From Solirubrobacterales bacterium (GTDB lineage: Bacteria > Actinomycetota > Thermoleophilia > Solirubrobacterales > 70-9): a stretch of 64,000 nucleotides of DNA. The notes under the pieces are model-generated. The model worked only from the letters and a program-made list of their open reading frames with translations, searched no databases and was not told where the DNA came from. A program made the translations under genes and the position numbers. How positions within the stretch are numbered: the first letter of the stretch is position 1; each line of letters begins with the position of its first letter. Below, piece by piece: positions 42,935 to 51,328 of the stretch. The stretch spans positions 806,001 through 870,000 of the forward strand of contig JADJRQ010000001.1 of the NCBI GenBank assembly GCA_016712175.1, given 5' to 3'.

Positions 42935-43828
42935 TCAGACGCTACCGTCACCCGAGCCGAGGCGCGGCGCCGGCTTCCGGGCTGGTCTTACGGTCAGGGC
43001 TCCGCTGACGCCGTCAGCCGGGGCAATCGATCCGAGTCCATCCTGGTCCAGAGTGGCCAGGGTCGAAGCGAGGGCTTCGATCACTTCGTTGGCCATGCCC
43101 CCGAGCGAGTCCAGCGACTGGTGCGCGTTGCGTTTGGTCCCGAGGCCGACCTGGGCCATTCCTTCGAGACCGATCTGCGCCCAGACCTCGACCAGCATCG
43201 CGATCTCGACCCCGTACCCGGTGAAGAAAGGAATCGATTCGAGCAGGTCACGCCGGGCCGCGACTTCACCGGCGAGGGGCTGGTCGAACCAGGCGAGTTC
43301 GGGCACCGTCCTCGCCAGCAGAGGCCGGACGGTGAGCTCGGTTACTCGTCCACCACCGGCGGGTTGTTCGCTTTCCTGCTGGCGGAAGGGGCGACGGTAC
43401 GAACCTTTTACGAACTGCTTGGAGTCGTTCTCGCAAAGCGGCCCGAGCAGCCCGGTCACGTAGTGGCGGCCGAAGTCGGCGATGTCGCCATCGACGAAGA
43501 CGACGACGTCGCCAGTCGCGGCCACAAGCGATCGCCACATCGCGTCGCCTTTGCCACAGACTGGACCGGCCTCGGGCGTGAGATCGTTCTCAGAGACGAC
43601 TTCCGCCCCGGCGTCCCGGGCGGTGACCGCGGTGCCATCGGGGGAATCGGCGTCGACGACCAGAATCTGGCTGACCACGCCGAGGTCGGCAAGGATCAAA
43701 AGTTCAGCCACCGTGTGGGCGATCGTGCCGGCCGTGTTCCGGGTAGGCACGACCACGGAAACCGGGCCAGGCAGCCGGGCCGCCAGATCGGCAACGGCGA
43801 AGTCCGTGTGGTCGTAGGTGTCTAGCAT
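42935..43828 (-). CDS. gpgS: Glucosyl-3-phosphoglycerate synthase
   Basis: A 297-residue GT81 glycosyltransferase with a GT-A fold. It transfers glucose from a nucleotide sugar to 3-phosphoglycerate. VSVVVPTRNTAGTI is the nucleotide-binding start, VVDADSPDGT the metal-binding D-x-S region, CGKGDAMW and FVKGSYRRP the donor/acceptor loops, and GGGRVTELTVRPLL the 3-phosphoglycerate-binding segment. ATG 43828 gives the normal N-terminus; the longer frame to 44134 is antisense to folP. It is divergent from folP with almost no gap, so the two promoters must lie within each other's coding or start regions. Confidence 0.92.
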   Translation of the reverse strand: MLDTYDHTDFAVADLAARLPGPVSVVVPTRNTAGTIAHTVAELLILADLGVVSQILVVDADSPDGTAVTARDAGAEVVSENDLTPEAGPVCGKGDAMWRSLVAATGDVVVFVDGDIADFGRHYVTGLLGPLCENDSKQFVKGSYRRPFRQQESEQPAGGGRVTELTVRPLLARTVPELAWFDQPLAGEVAARRDLLESIPFFTGYGVEIAMLVEVWAQIGLEGMAQVGLGTKRNAHQSLDSLGGMANEVIEALASTLATLDQDGLGSIAPADGVSGALTVRPARKPAPRLGSGDGSV

Positions 43829-43835
43829 CGTCGGT

Positions 43836-44750
43836 GTGACTGAAGAGATCTCAAGACTGCGTGGCGCTGCGGGCGAGATTAACGTAGTGCGACCGATCGT
43901 GGTCGGTGTCGTCAACGCCACCCCCGACTCTTTCTCCGACCGCGGCGACCGTTCCACCGCGGCTTCAGTGGCCCAGGTCCACGAGCATCTCGAGGCCGGC
44001 GCTGACGTGATCGAGGTCGGCGGCGAGTCGAACGTGACCAACCGCCCCGCCGTAACCGCAAGGGAAGAGATCGACCGGGTCCTGCCGGTGGTCGAGGCTG
44101 CGGTGTCCGCTGGTGCCATCGTCTCGATCGACACCTACAAGCCCGAGGTCGCCACCGCCGCGCTTGACGCAGGTGTCTCCATCGTCAACGACATCAGCGG
44201 CAGTGGGAGCGTGGAGATGCTCGAAGTCTGCGCTGCCCGCGGCGCAGCGATGGTCGTAATGCATACGGAGGTTCCGCCGAAGACCCAGAAGTGGGACGAG
44301 TCGCTGTACCCCGACGGCGTGGTGGACCGCCAGGTCGAGTTCTTCGAGTCACGGCTGGCGAGCCTGGCCGCGGCCGGTATTGAGCGGGACCAGGTCGTGA
44401 TCGACCCCGGTCCCGACTTCGCAAAGACTCCCGCTCAGACCGTGGAGTCGCTTCAGGGCCTCGATCGCCTGAACGAACTCGGCTGTCCGGTCATGCTGGC
44501 GATATCCCGCAAGGACTTCATCGGCGCATTGACCGACCGGTCTCCCGGTGAGCGCGCGGCGGGAACCTTCGCCGCCCTGGCCTTTGGGCTCGAGCACGGG
44601 GCGAAGCTGCTGCGGGTCCACGACGTGCGCGGCACCGTCGACTTCCTCAAGGTCTGGCACGCCCTTCAGGGTGAGGATCCTGTCCCGGCCGGCCTGCGCA
44701 TCGCCGAGGAGATCCGCCGGAACCCGACGGCGGGGAACGGGCTTGGCTGA
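43836..44750 (+). CDS. folP: Dihydropteroate synthase
   Basis: A 304-residue TIM-barrel enzyme of folate synthesis, joining p-aminobenzoate to dihydropterin pyrophosphate. Motifs are VVNATPDSFSDRG, VIEVGGES, SIDTYKPEVA, VNDISGSG and LAISRKDFIGAL. The FDPG-like segment is VVIDPGPDFAKT. GTG 43836 is chosen over GTG 43818, which would overlap the divergent gpgS start. The stop overlaps the TTG start of the helicase by eight bases. No other folate gene is nearby. Confidence 0.93.
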   Translation: MTEEISRLRGAAGEINVVRPIVVGVVNATPDSFSDRGDRSTAASVAQVHEHLEAGADVIEVGGESNVTNRPAVTAREEIDRVLPVVEAAVSAGAIVSIDTYKPEVATAALDAGVSIVNDISGSGSVEMLEVCAARGAAMVVMHTEVPPKTQKWDESLYPDGVVDRQVEFFESRLASLAAAGIERDQVVIDPGPDFAKTPAQTVESLQGLDRLNELGCPVMLAISRKDFIGALTDRSPGERAAGTFAALAFGLEHGAKLLRVHDVRGTVDFLKVWHALQGEDPVPAGLRIAEEIRRNPTAGNGLG

Positions 44751-47043
44751 ATCGCTGCTCAGTTCCCGGTGGGCGGTGGCGATCGACCCCGCCCGCCGCG
44801 ACGGCCGGATCCTCAAGACCCGCACTGAACCCGCGGCCGCTGCCGAGACCAGCCCCCTGCCGGCCGGCCTCGAGCCGGCGGTCGGCCGGGCGCTCGCGGC
44901 CCAGGGAATCGAATCGCTTTACGGACACCAGACCGAGGTCTGGAATGCCAGTCGTGAAGGCAGTGTGATCGTCACCACCGCCACCGCCTCGGGCAAGTCG
45001 CTCGCTTTCAACCTGCCGGTGCTCGACTCGATCGCAAGGGCACCCAAAGCGCGGGCGCTTTACCTCTACCCGACCAAAGCGCTCGCCCAGGACCAGGCGC
45101 GCTCACTGGCCCGGCTCGGCGCACCGAACCTGCGTCCGGCGATCTACGACGGCGACACTCCGAAGGACGAGCGGCCCGCAGTGCGGCGCAGCAGCAACCT
45201 CGTCCTGACCAACCCCGACATGCTGCACGTCGGCATCCTGCCCCACCACCGGAGCTGGGGTGACTTCCTCCAGAACCTCGAGTGGGTGGTGATCGACGAA
45301 GCACACACCTACCGCGGGGTCTTCGGATCGAACGTGGCCAACGTGATCCGCCGCCTGCGGCGCCTCGCCCGGGCCTATGGCGCCGAACCGAAGTTCATCC
45401 TCGCCTCGGCCACGATCGCCAACCCGGGAGAACTCGCCGGCCGCCTGGTCGGGGATGAATTCGCCCTGGTCGACCGGGACACCGCCCCAAGGGCAAAGCG
45501 GGAGATCAATGTCTGGAACCCGCCGCTGATCAACCCGGCGATCGGGGCGCGTCGCTCATCGCTGGCCGAAGCTGCCGATCTTCTGGCCGAGCTGGTCACT
45601 CACGACGTACGAACGATCTGCTTCCTGAAAAGCCGCCGCGGCATCGAGCTGATTCGCAAGTTCGCGGCCGAAAACCTCGAGCGCCGGGGCCGGCCGGAGC
45701 TCGCCGAAAAGATCGCGCCGTACCGCGCCGGATACACCCGGCGCAGCGGCGCGGCATCGAGAAGGACCATGGTCGAAGGTCGCCTGCTCGGGGTCGTGGC
45801 GACCAATGCGCTCGAACTCGGCATCGACATCGGCGAACTTGACGCCGCGATCTGCGTGACTTTCCCCGGCACGGTCGCGGGCCTCCGCCAGATGTGGGGA
45901 CGCGCCGGCCGGCGGCGGCCCGGGCTCGCCGTATACATCGCCGGTCAGGACGGTCTCGACCAGTACTTCTGCCGCCACCCCGAAGAGTTCCTCGAACGTC
46001 CGGTTGAAGCGGCGATCCTCGACCACCAGTCACCGGAGATCGCCGCGCAGCACCTGGTCGCCGCCGCCTACGAGCTGCCGCTGACTCCCGAGGACAGCGA
46101 ATGGTTCGGCCCGGACCTGCCCGAGGCGACAGAATCACTCTTGCGACGCGGTGAACTGCGCCAGGCGGGAGGAGGGCTGGTTCCCCGGAAGCCCGGTTTC
46201 GTCGCCTCGTCGGTTTCGCTGCGTTCGTCCTCCGCCGAGAACGTGGCCGTGGTCGACGGCAGTTCGGGCGAGGTGATCGGCACGGTTGAGTTCGGACGGG
46301 CCTTCACGACGATCCACCCCGGCGCCGTCTATATGCATTTCGGCAACTCCTATGAAGTCGAACAACTCGACCTCGCAGGCGCCCAGGCCGTGGTCCGGCC
46401 GTTCGACGACGAGTGGTACACCCGGCCGAAACAGGAGACCGACATCTTCATCGACAAGGTGCTCGCGAAGAAGACGGTCGCCGGAGTCGATCTCCACTTC
46501 GGCGAGATCTCGGTGACCGATCACGTCATCGCCTACCAGCGCGTCCTCACCGCCAACCAGGAGGCGATCGACCTGGTCGACCTCGACCTGCCCGAACAGG
46601 AGTTCCGCACCAAAGGGCTCTGGTACACGGTGCCGGAAGAGATGACCCCGGAGTTGCCCCTGAACGGCCTGCTGGGGGCCCTTCACGCCACCGAGCACAG
46701 TCAGATCGCCGTGCTGCCGCTGATCGCCATGTGCGACCGCTGGGACATCGGCGGGCTCTCAACCAACATCCATGCCCAGACCGGCCGGCCGACGATCTTC
46801 ATTTACGACGGCCACCCGGGCGGCATCGGCATTGCCCGGCGTGGTTACGACTGTTTCGATCGGCTGGTCGGTGATGCCTTCGGCCTGGTCAACGAGTGCC
46901 CCTGCGGCGAAGGCTGTCCTTCCTGCGTCCAGAGTCCGAAGTGCGGCAACCTCAACGAGCCGCTGTTCAAGGCCGGCGCGATCGGCCTGATGGAGGCCAT
47001 GCAGGGAGCCCTTCGGCGCGAAGCCCCTGCGCCGCCCCAGTAG
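44743..47043 (+). CDS. DEAD/DEAH-box DNA helicase with DUF1998-type Cys cluster (MrfA/YprA-like)
   Basis: A 766-residue superfamily 2 helicase. Motif I is TATASGKSLAF, motif II IDEAHTYRG (DEAH), motif III SATIANP and motif VI QMWGRAGRR. The C-terminal region has four cysteines in CPCGEGCPSCVQSPKCGN, the cluster of the MrfA/YprA family that works in repair of mitomycin-type DNA damage. Substrate is inferred to be single-stranded 3' DNA ends from the family. TTG 44743 overlaps the folP stop; the in-frame extension back to 44548 lies inside folP and is not coding. A tRNA gene follows. Confidence 0.9.
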   Translation: MAESLLSSRWAVAIDPARRDGRILKTRTEPAAAAETSPLPAGLEPAVGRALAAQGIESLYGHQTEVWNASREGSVIVTTATASGKSLAFNLPVLDSIARAPKARALYLYPTKALAQDQARSLARLGAPNLRPAIYDGDTPKDERPAVRRSSNLVLTNPDMLHVGILPHHRSWGDFLQNLEWVVIDEAHTYRGVFGSNVANVIRRLRRLARAYGAEPKFILASATIANPGELAGRLVGDEFALVDRDTAPRAKREINVWNPPLINPAIGARRSSLAEAADLLAELVTHDVRTICFLKSRRGIELIRKFAAENLERRGRPELAEKIAPYRAGYTRRSGAASRRTMVEGRLLGVVATNALELGIDIGELDAAICVTFPGTVAGLRQMWGRAGRRRPGLAVYIAGQDGLDQYFCRHPEEFLERPVEAAILDHQSPEIAAQHLVAAAYELPLTPEDSEWFGPDLPEATESLLRRGELRQAGGGLVPRKPGFVASSVSLRSSSAENVAVVDGSSGEVIGTVEFGRAFTTIHPGAVYMHFGNSYEVEQLDLAGAQAVVRPFDDEWYTRPKQETDIFIDKVLAKKTVAGVDLHFGEISVTDHVIAYQRVLTANQEAIDLVDLDLPEQEFRTKGLWYTVPEEMTPELPLNGLLGALHATEHSQIAVLPLIAMCDRWDIGGLSTNIHAQTGRPTIFIYDGHPGGIGIARRGYDCFDRLVGDAFGLVNECPCGEGCPSCVQSPKCGNLNEPLFKAGAIGLMEAMQGALRREAPAPPQ

Positions 47044-47060
47044 ATAGCCTGTCACGGCTT

Positions 47061-47133
47061 GGCGAGGTAGCTCAGTTGGTAGAGCACACGACTGAAAATC
47101 GTGGTGTCGCCGGTTCGATCCCGGCCCTCGCCA
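47061..47133 (+). tRNA. tRNA-Phe (GAA)
   Basis: The acceptor GGCGAGG (47061-47067) pairs with CCTCGCC (47126-47132), followed by discriminator A. The D-loop (AGCTCAGTTGGTAGAGC) and T-arm (CCGGTTCGATCCCGG) are canonical. The anticodon stem CGACT... encloses GAA. CCA is not encoded in full. It is 17 bases downstream of the helicase. Confidence 0.97.
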
Positions 47134-47152
47134 TTGCGGTTACGCTTTGTTG

Positions 47153-47563
47153 GTGAAGCGTGACCACATCCTCGTCGTCTTCGACGACTCGTCGGCTGGT
47201 CGGCGTGCGCTTGAGGAGGCAACGGCGATCGCCGACGAACGCCAGGCGGAGCTTTCTGTCGTGGCGATGGTCGATTACGACACACGCCAGATCGGCTGCT
47301 GTGTTCCGGCCGGATACTGGAATGGTGTGCTCAAAGACCTTGCGCGCGATGAGCTCGACACGGCCCGCGAACTGGTCGGGGAGCGCCGGGGCACGACCAG
47401 TTTCGACATCGCTGCCGGCACCGGAACGAAAGGGATCGAACAGGCCACCTCGCGGCTTGGTTGCGACCTCGTCGTGGTGCCCCGGCACGGAGCCTTCGGC
47501 CGTCTCGCGCTGCGTCGCATGAGGCGGCACGTCCACGCCGATGTGATCGGCGTTCCCGCCTGA
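47153..47563 (+). CDS. Universal stress protein (UspA family)
   Basis: A 136-residue single-domain USP. The core DHILVVFDDSSAGRRALEEA is the first strand and helix; the C-terminal CDLVVVPRHGAFGRLALRRM takes the place of the ATP-binding G-2x-G-9x-G(S/T) segment. The glycine spacing is G-A-F-G, and the final Ser/Thr is not obvious, so ATP binding is doubtful. The middle has FDIAAGTGTKGIEQ. GTG 47153 is chosen because it gives the compact family start; TTG 47147 is the alternative. It is adjacent to tRNA-Phe and convergent with a secreted-protein gene. Confidence 0.75.
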   Translation: MKRDHILVVFDDSSAGRRALEEATAIADERQAELSVVAMVDYDTRQIGCCVPAGYWNGVLKDLARDELDTARELVGERRGTTSFDIAAGTGTKGIEQATSRLGCDLVVVPRHGAFGRLALRRMRRHVHADVIGVPA

Positions 47564-47593
47564 GGCGGACGGGCGAACCGGATACCTGCAACG

Positions 47594-47621
47594 AAAAGGA
47601 CCCCGGCCGAAGCCGGGGTCC
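47594..47621 (-). terminator. Rho-independent terminator of the first secreted-protein gene
   Basis: On the minus strand GGACCCCGGC-TTCG-GCCGGGGTCC (47598-47621) forms a perfect 10-bp stem with a stable tetraloop and is followed by TTTT (47597-47594). It lies 31 bases downstream of the stop codon at 47652. Confidence 0.93.
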
Positions 47622-47651
47622 AATGTCACAGGCGTTACTGCTCGTGCCTGT

Positions 47652-48017
47652 CTACTTCTTTTTCTTGGCCTTCTTGATCTTGAACTTGGCCTTGCCCGAC
47701 TTGCCGTCGGCCTTGGCGGTGATCTTCGCCTTGCCCTTGGCCTTCTTCGAGACCTTGAGCTTGATCGTCTTGGTGACGGTGGCACCGGCGGCGACGTTGA
47801 TCTTCACCGACTTCGGAGCCTTGACCTTCTTGTTGCTCGACTTGATCGTGACCTTCGAGCTGCCGTCGGTTTCACCGGAGTTCGTGACCTTGATCTTGAG
47901 CTTCACCTTCTTGCCGGCCTTGAGCTTTCCCTTGGACGGCGAGAGCTTGATCTTGCTGACCTTGTAAGGAGTCTTCTCGACGATCGGCACACAGTCCGGG
48001 TAAGTGCCGGTGGTTCC
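47652..48017 (-). repeat. Direct repeat, copy 1: shared C-terminal domain
   Basis: 366 bases nearly identical to 49016-49381. The main difference is a short block at 47749-47760 against 49113-49124. It encodes the Ig-like domain, its linker and the cationic tail. Confidence 0.9.
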
Positions 48018-48896
48018 TTCACCACACTCCGGAGGCGGAATCGGCTTGCAGTCCTCGGGCGGAGTGCCCGGGGTGCCGGTGGTTCCCGCGGGACAGGGGG
48101 CTGCCTCCAGCTTCGGCGCCGTCGGAGCCGGCATCTCGGTGATCGGAGCTCCGGCCGTGATGTTGGCCAGGTACAGACCGCCAACCGGCTCGAGCAGATT
48201 GCCGATAACGGTGCAGAGACCGGCGTTTTCGGTGCTCAGAGACTTGACCTTGGGCTTGGTGTCCCAGCCTCCGGCAATAGCTCCGTCCTGCAGAAGCGCC
48301 GTGTTCGCGAACACCGCGCCTGGAGCCGGCCAGTTGACTGGGTTGGTCGAGAGCTTGGCGTTCAGCGGAGCGAATTGACACTTGAGCGGTCCTTCACCCT
48401 GAATCGGCAGCCCTTCGATGTTCTCGAGGTGATCCGTGCCGAGGATGAGCGAAATCTTCGGATTGAGAGTCATCGCGCCGGTGCTGTCGTTGTAATTGCC
48501 CTTGGCGTCTTCGGTCAGGCCGATCTCGGCCTCAATTTGAGCTCCCGAGATGTCGATCCCGAGCTTCGGGAAGTCGAAGCCGGTTTCCTTCGGCAGCGTG
48601 AAGTTGCCGTTGGCATCGTCGTAAGTGCCCGACATCATCAGAGGCGGCAGGAAGTTCGGCGGGTCGTTCGGGTTCTCCGTTGTCGGAGTCAGCAGGAGCT
48701 GATCGAGTTCATTCCCAAGCGCCGTGACGTTGATGCCGACGTAGTTGAAGTCGGTCGCGATCGGACCACCCGGCGTCGAAGCAGCCTGGGCGCTGGTGGT
48801 GCCAACTACGGCGACCGCAAAGATTGCGGCCAAAGCGCCGGCAGCAGCCATTAGTCTGGTTGAAATTCGGCGCTGACGGCCGTTTGTCTCCCTCAT
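47652..48896 (-). CDS. Secreted protein with Lys-rich C-terminal tail (paralogue 1)
   Basis: A 414-residue exported protein. The signal peptide has a basic N-region (RETNGRQRRISTRLM), a hydrophobic core and a cleavage site near SAQA. A beta-rich N-terminal domain (about 40-270) is of unknown family. A Cys/Pro-rich linker (TTGTPGTPPEDCKPIPPPEC) leads to a C-terminal CARDB/Ig-like domain (VSKIKLSPSKGKLKAGKKVK...) and a tail of Lys/Ala/Gly (KKAKGKAKITAK and KAKKKK). The tail is highly cationic and could bind polyanionic wall polymer or nucleic acid. A 366-base stretch is nearly identical to its paralogue. Start ATG 48896 has AGGGAG nine bases upstream. Confidence 0.82.
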   Translation of the reverse strand: MRETNGRQRRISTRLMAAAGALAAIFAVAVVGTTSAQAASTPGGPIATDFNYVGINVTALGNELDQLLLTPTTENPNDPPNFLPPLMMSGTYDDANGNFTLPKETGFDFPKLGIDISGAQIEAEIGLTEDAKGNYNDSTGAMTLNPKISLILGTDHLENIEGLPIQGEGPLKCQFAPLNAKLSTNPVNWPAPGAVFANTALLQDGAIAGGWDTKPKVKSLSTENAGLCTVIGNLLEPVGGLYLANITAGAPITEMPAPTAPKLEAAPCPAGTTGTPGTPPEDCKPIPPPECGEGTTGTYPDCVPIVEKTPYKVSKIKLSPSKGKLKAGKKVKLKIKVTNSGETDGSSKVTIKSSNKKVKAPKSVKINVAAGATVTKTIKLKVSKKAKGKAKITAKADGKSGKAKFKIKKAKKKK

Positions 48897-48931
48897 TGTG
48901 TGTAACTCCCTAAGTCGTGGCCACTACGGCC
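48897..48931 (-). promoter_or_regulatory. Conserved 35-base leader, copy 1
   Basis: Directly upstream of ATG 48896. It matches the leader of the paralogue (50165-50199) at 32 of 35 positions. It contains the ribosome-binding site and a GGCCGTAG(T/G)GGCC palindrome. Conservation in a non-coding leader suggests shared regulation. Confidence 0.6.
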
Positions 48932-48946
48932 GGGTTTTGTATCCAC

Positions 48947-48972
48947 GGCCGGCCCCCATGTGAGGGCCGGCC
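48947..48972 (-). terminator. Hairpin after the second secreted-protein gene
   Basis: The perfect 9-bp stem GGCCGGCCC/GGGCCGGCC (48947-48955 with 48964-48972) lies between the two genes. There is no T-run on the minus strand, but the position fits termination of the gene ending at 49016. Confidence 0.45.
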
Positions 48973-49015
48973 TGCCTTTTCTCCCTGTTGCTGTGTATCT
49001 CCCTGCCTTTTCCAA

Positions 49016-49381
49016 CTACTTCTTTTTCTTGGCCTTCTTGATCTTGAACTTGGCCTTGCCCGACTTGCCGCCGGCCTTGGCGGTGATCTTCGCCTTGCCC
49101 TTGGCCTTCTTCGGGCACCTAGGCTTGATCGTCTTGGTGACGGTGGCACCGGCGGCGACGCTGATCGTTACCGACTTCGGAGCCTTGACCTTCTTGTTGC
49201 TCGACTTGATCGTGACCTTCGAGCTGCCGTCGGTTTCACCGGAGTTCGTGACCTTGATCTTGAGCTTCACCTTCTTGCCGGCCTTGAGCTTTCCCTTGGA
49301 AGGCGAGAGCTTGATCTTGCTGACCGCGTAAGGGGTCTTGTTGTCGATCGGCACACAGTCCGGGTAGGTGCCGGTGGTTCC
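49016..49381 (-). repeat. Direct repeat, copy 2: shared C-terminal domain
   Basis: Equal in length (366 bases) to copy 1 at 47652-48017, differing mainly at 49113-49124 and near the 5' edge of the repeat. Such high identity in one domain beside a diverged N-terminal domain indicates recent duplication or gene conversion. Confidence 0.9.
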
Positions 49382-50164
49382 CTCGGGGCAGGTCGGATCA
49401 ACCGTCGTGCTCACCTTGGAGGTACCGCCGAGCCAGATCGAACCGTCGAAGCTGGTGTCTTCTCCGCCGGCAAGGCTGGCGATGAGGGTCTTGCAGTCGT
49501 CGGTCATCGTCGCTTCATCCTTGCTGTACGCGGCGATGCCGAACACGGCGTTGGCGGCGGTGACGTTGGTCCAGGAGCCGTTGACCGCACCCGCATTGGA
49601 CGGAGCGGCAAAGGGCGCGCCGGCCTTGGGGTTCGGCGGGTCGGCATCGGCGGCGAAGTTGATCGGGGCGCCGGATGAGCTCAGCGGAATGGTCAGCGGG
49701 CGGAGCTCACACTTCACTGCGAAGCTCGGGGCATCGACGGTCAGTTTGAGCGGCAGCGTGACAGTGAAGGCGCCGGTCGACTTGTTGTAGTTGCCGGTGA
49801 AATCGTTGAGGGCGTTGATCGACAGGGTGATGTTGCTGCCCGGGCTGACTTCGAAGACCTGCTCCGGGAACGTGAAGTCCGCGGCCTTCGAAGCGAAGGC
49901 TCCGGTGGCCGGATCCAGGGTGCCGCCCATGGCGACGGTGAGATTCTTTCCATCTGAGGGATCGAGCGCGTGGACCGGTTTGAGGCCCAGCGGCTCCAGT
50001 GCCGGCAGCTTGATCCAGGAATCGTTGAAAGTCATGTCGAGCCGCTCGCCGGCCTGGGCGCTCGTGGCGCTGGCAGCTCCGAAAGCAAAGATTGCGAGCA
50101 AGGCCACGGCCGCAGCCTTGAGCTTGGTTGAAACACGGCGCTGACGGCCGGTCGTCTCCCTCAT
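49016..50164 (-). CDS. Secreted protein with Lys-rich C-terminal tail (paralogue 2)
   Basis: A 382-residue exported protein. The signal peptide (RETTGRQRRVSTKLKAAAVA, cleavage near SAQA) matches that of the neighbour closely. The N-terminal domain (about 40-245) differs substantially, while the C-terminal Ig-like domain and tail are nearly identical. In the tail TIKPRCPKKAKG replaces TIKLKVSKKAKG; at nucleotide level this is explained by an inserted C, a lost CA and an inserted G, a compensated double frameshift. It shares the conserved leader. Duplicate divergence with a conserved anchor suggests two cell-surface proteins using one attachment module. Confidence 0.82.
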   Translation of the reverse strand: MRETTGRQRRVSTKLKAAAVALLAIFAFGAASATSAQAGERLDMTFNDSWIKLPALEPLGLKPVHALDPSDGKNLTVAMGGTLDPATGAFASKAADFTFPEQVFEVSPGSNITLSINALNDFTGNYNKSTGAFTVTLPLKLTVDAPSFAVKCELRPLTIPLSSSGAPINFAADADPPNPKAGAPFAAPSNAGAVNGSWTNVTAANAVFGIAAYSKDEATMTDDCKTLIASLAGGEDTSFDGSIWLGGTSKVSTTVDPTCPEGTTGTYPDCVPIDNKTPYAVSKIKLSPSKGKLKAGKKVKLKIKVTNSGETDGSSKVTIKSSNKKVKAPKSVTISVAAGATVTKTIKPRCPKKAKGKAKITAKAGGKSGKAKFKIKKAKKKK

Positions 50165-50199
50165 TGTGTCTATCTCCCTAAGTCGTGGCCCCTACGGCC
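50165..50199 (-). promoter_or_regulatory. Conserved 35-base leader, copy 2
   Basis: Upstream of ATG 50164. It matches 48897-48931 with three differences, including the central base of the GGCC-palindrome. Confidence 0.6.
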
Positions 50200-50401
50200 A
50201 TTTAGTTCCCTGTACGAACCCGCGGATTCCCACGAAGGGCAGCCCGACGGTTCTACTGCTCCGGGAGCATACAGACCGGACACCAATTTCGCAAACAATC
50301 GGTTTATGAGGGTCGCGTCGTCCGGGCGATGCCATGAGGCACCACCTGCGCGGCTCAATCTATACTTCCCCGACCGGTGGTCCCGAAAGGCGCCGCCGTA
50401 T

Positions 50402-50474
50402 GGGCCGTTAGCTCAGTTGGTAGAGCAGGAGACTCTTAATCTCAAGGTCGAAGGTTCGAATCCTTCACGGCCCA
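50402..50474 (+). tRNA. tRNA-Lys (CTT)
   Basis: The acceptor GGGCCGT (50402-50408) pairs with ACGGCCC (50467-50473), followed by discriminator A (50474). The anticodon loop is CTCTTAA with anticodon CTT. The D-arm TAGCTCAGTTGGTAGAGC and T-arm GAAGGTTCGAATCCTTC are canonical. It faces the end of the helical-protein gene on the other strand, three bases away. Confidence 0.97.
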
Positions 50475-50477
50475 TAT

Positions 50478-51326
50478 CTACGGCGTGGTCTGAGGAGTCG
50501 TCAGTGCGCTTGACGAACCGAGGCTGCCGGCCGGCTGTTCGAGAGACTTGCCACCGTCCTTCTTGGCCTGCTTCTTGGCCTTGGCCAGGATCTTGCCTAT
50601 CCGGGCCGCGTCCTTCTCGACCGAAGCGAGCTGAGTCTTGATCTGCTTCTGTTCGGCCTTGTCCGGAGTTGCCGCGAGCGCACGCTTGGTGGTGGCCTGG
50701 GCTTCCGCGGTCTGCTGGGCGTAGAACTGGTAGGTCGCCAGCGTGGCCAGAGTGGGGGCCGCGTTCGGACCGCCCTTCTTCGCGGCTGCCTGCACATCCC
50801 CGGCAACAAAGGCCTGAGCCTTGGCCGCGTCACGGATGTTGGTCTCGAACTGGGCGACGGTCGAGTCCTGGGACAAGGTGAAGAGAGTGTTGGCGATCAC
50901 CTGCGCAACGGACTGTTCGGGCTGATTCTTGGTTGCCTTGAGGTAGTACTCCCAGGCCTGTGCGGCAAGGTCGTACTGGGTCGAGGCCGCCTCGGTGACG
51001 GTCTGCGCTCCGGTGTCCTGGTCGATCGAGATCAGGTTGTTGCCGGCGGCAATCCGGGCACGAATCAGCTCTTCCTGGGCGTTGGTGTTGTTCGGCTCGG
51101 CGACGAGCTTCTTCTGGATCTTCTCGGCCCGGGCGATGCTGCTGTCGGCGAGGTCCTGAGAGACGGCCCCGTTGCCGCTGCTGAACGGGTTTACGCCGCC
51201 GGGGAGACCGATGACCACGAGGCTCGCGCCCATGATGATGGCGAGCATGACGTAGATAACCTGGATCACTCGCTTGCGCTTCCCGCGCAAGTCAAACAGC
51301 ATTCGTTTTTCAGGTTCTTCAGCCAC
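50478..51326 (-). CDS. Membrane-anchored helical-repeat (TPR-like) protein
   Basis: A 282-residue protein. The cytoplasmic basic N-terminus (KRMLFDLRGKRKRVI) is followed by one membrane helix (about 22-42). The rest is alpha-helical, Ala/Gln-rich, with repeated 34-ish-residue patterns (AWEYYLKATKNQPEQSVAQ, TLATYQFYAQQTAEAQ) suggestive of tetratricopeptide-like repeats. The C-terminus is low-complexity. Function is unknown; it may be an envelope scaffold. It is only two bases downstream of tatC, so it is probably co-transcribed with the tat genes. ATG 51326 is the only good start. Confidence 0.75.
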   Translation of the reverse strand: MAEEPEKRMLFDLRGKRKRVIQVIYVMLAIIMGASLVVIGLPGGVNPFSSGNGAVSQDLADSSIARAEKIQKKLVAEPNNTNAQEELIRARIAAGNNLISIDQDTGAQTVTEAASTQYDLAAQAWEYYLKATKNQPEQSVAQVIANTLFTLSQDSTVAQFETNIRDAAKAQAFVAGDVQAAAKKGGPNAAPTLATLATYQFYAQQTAEAQATTKRALAATPDKAEQKQIKTQLASVEKDAARIGKILAKAKKQAKKDGGKSLEQPAGSLGSSSALTTPQTTP

Positions 51327-51328
51327 TG

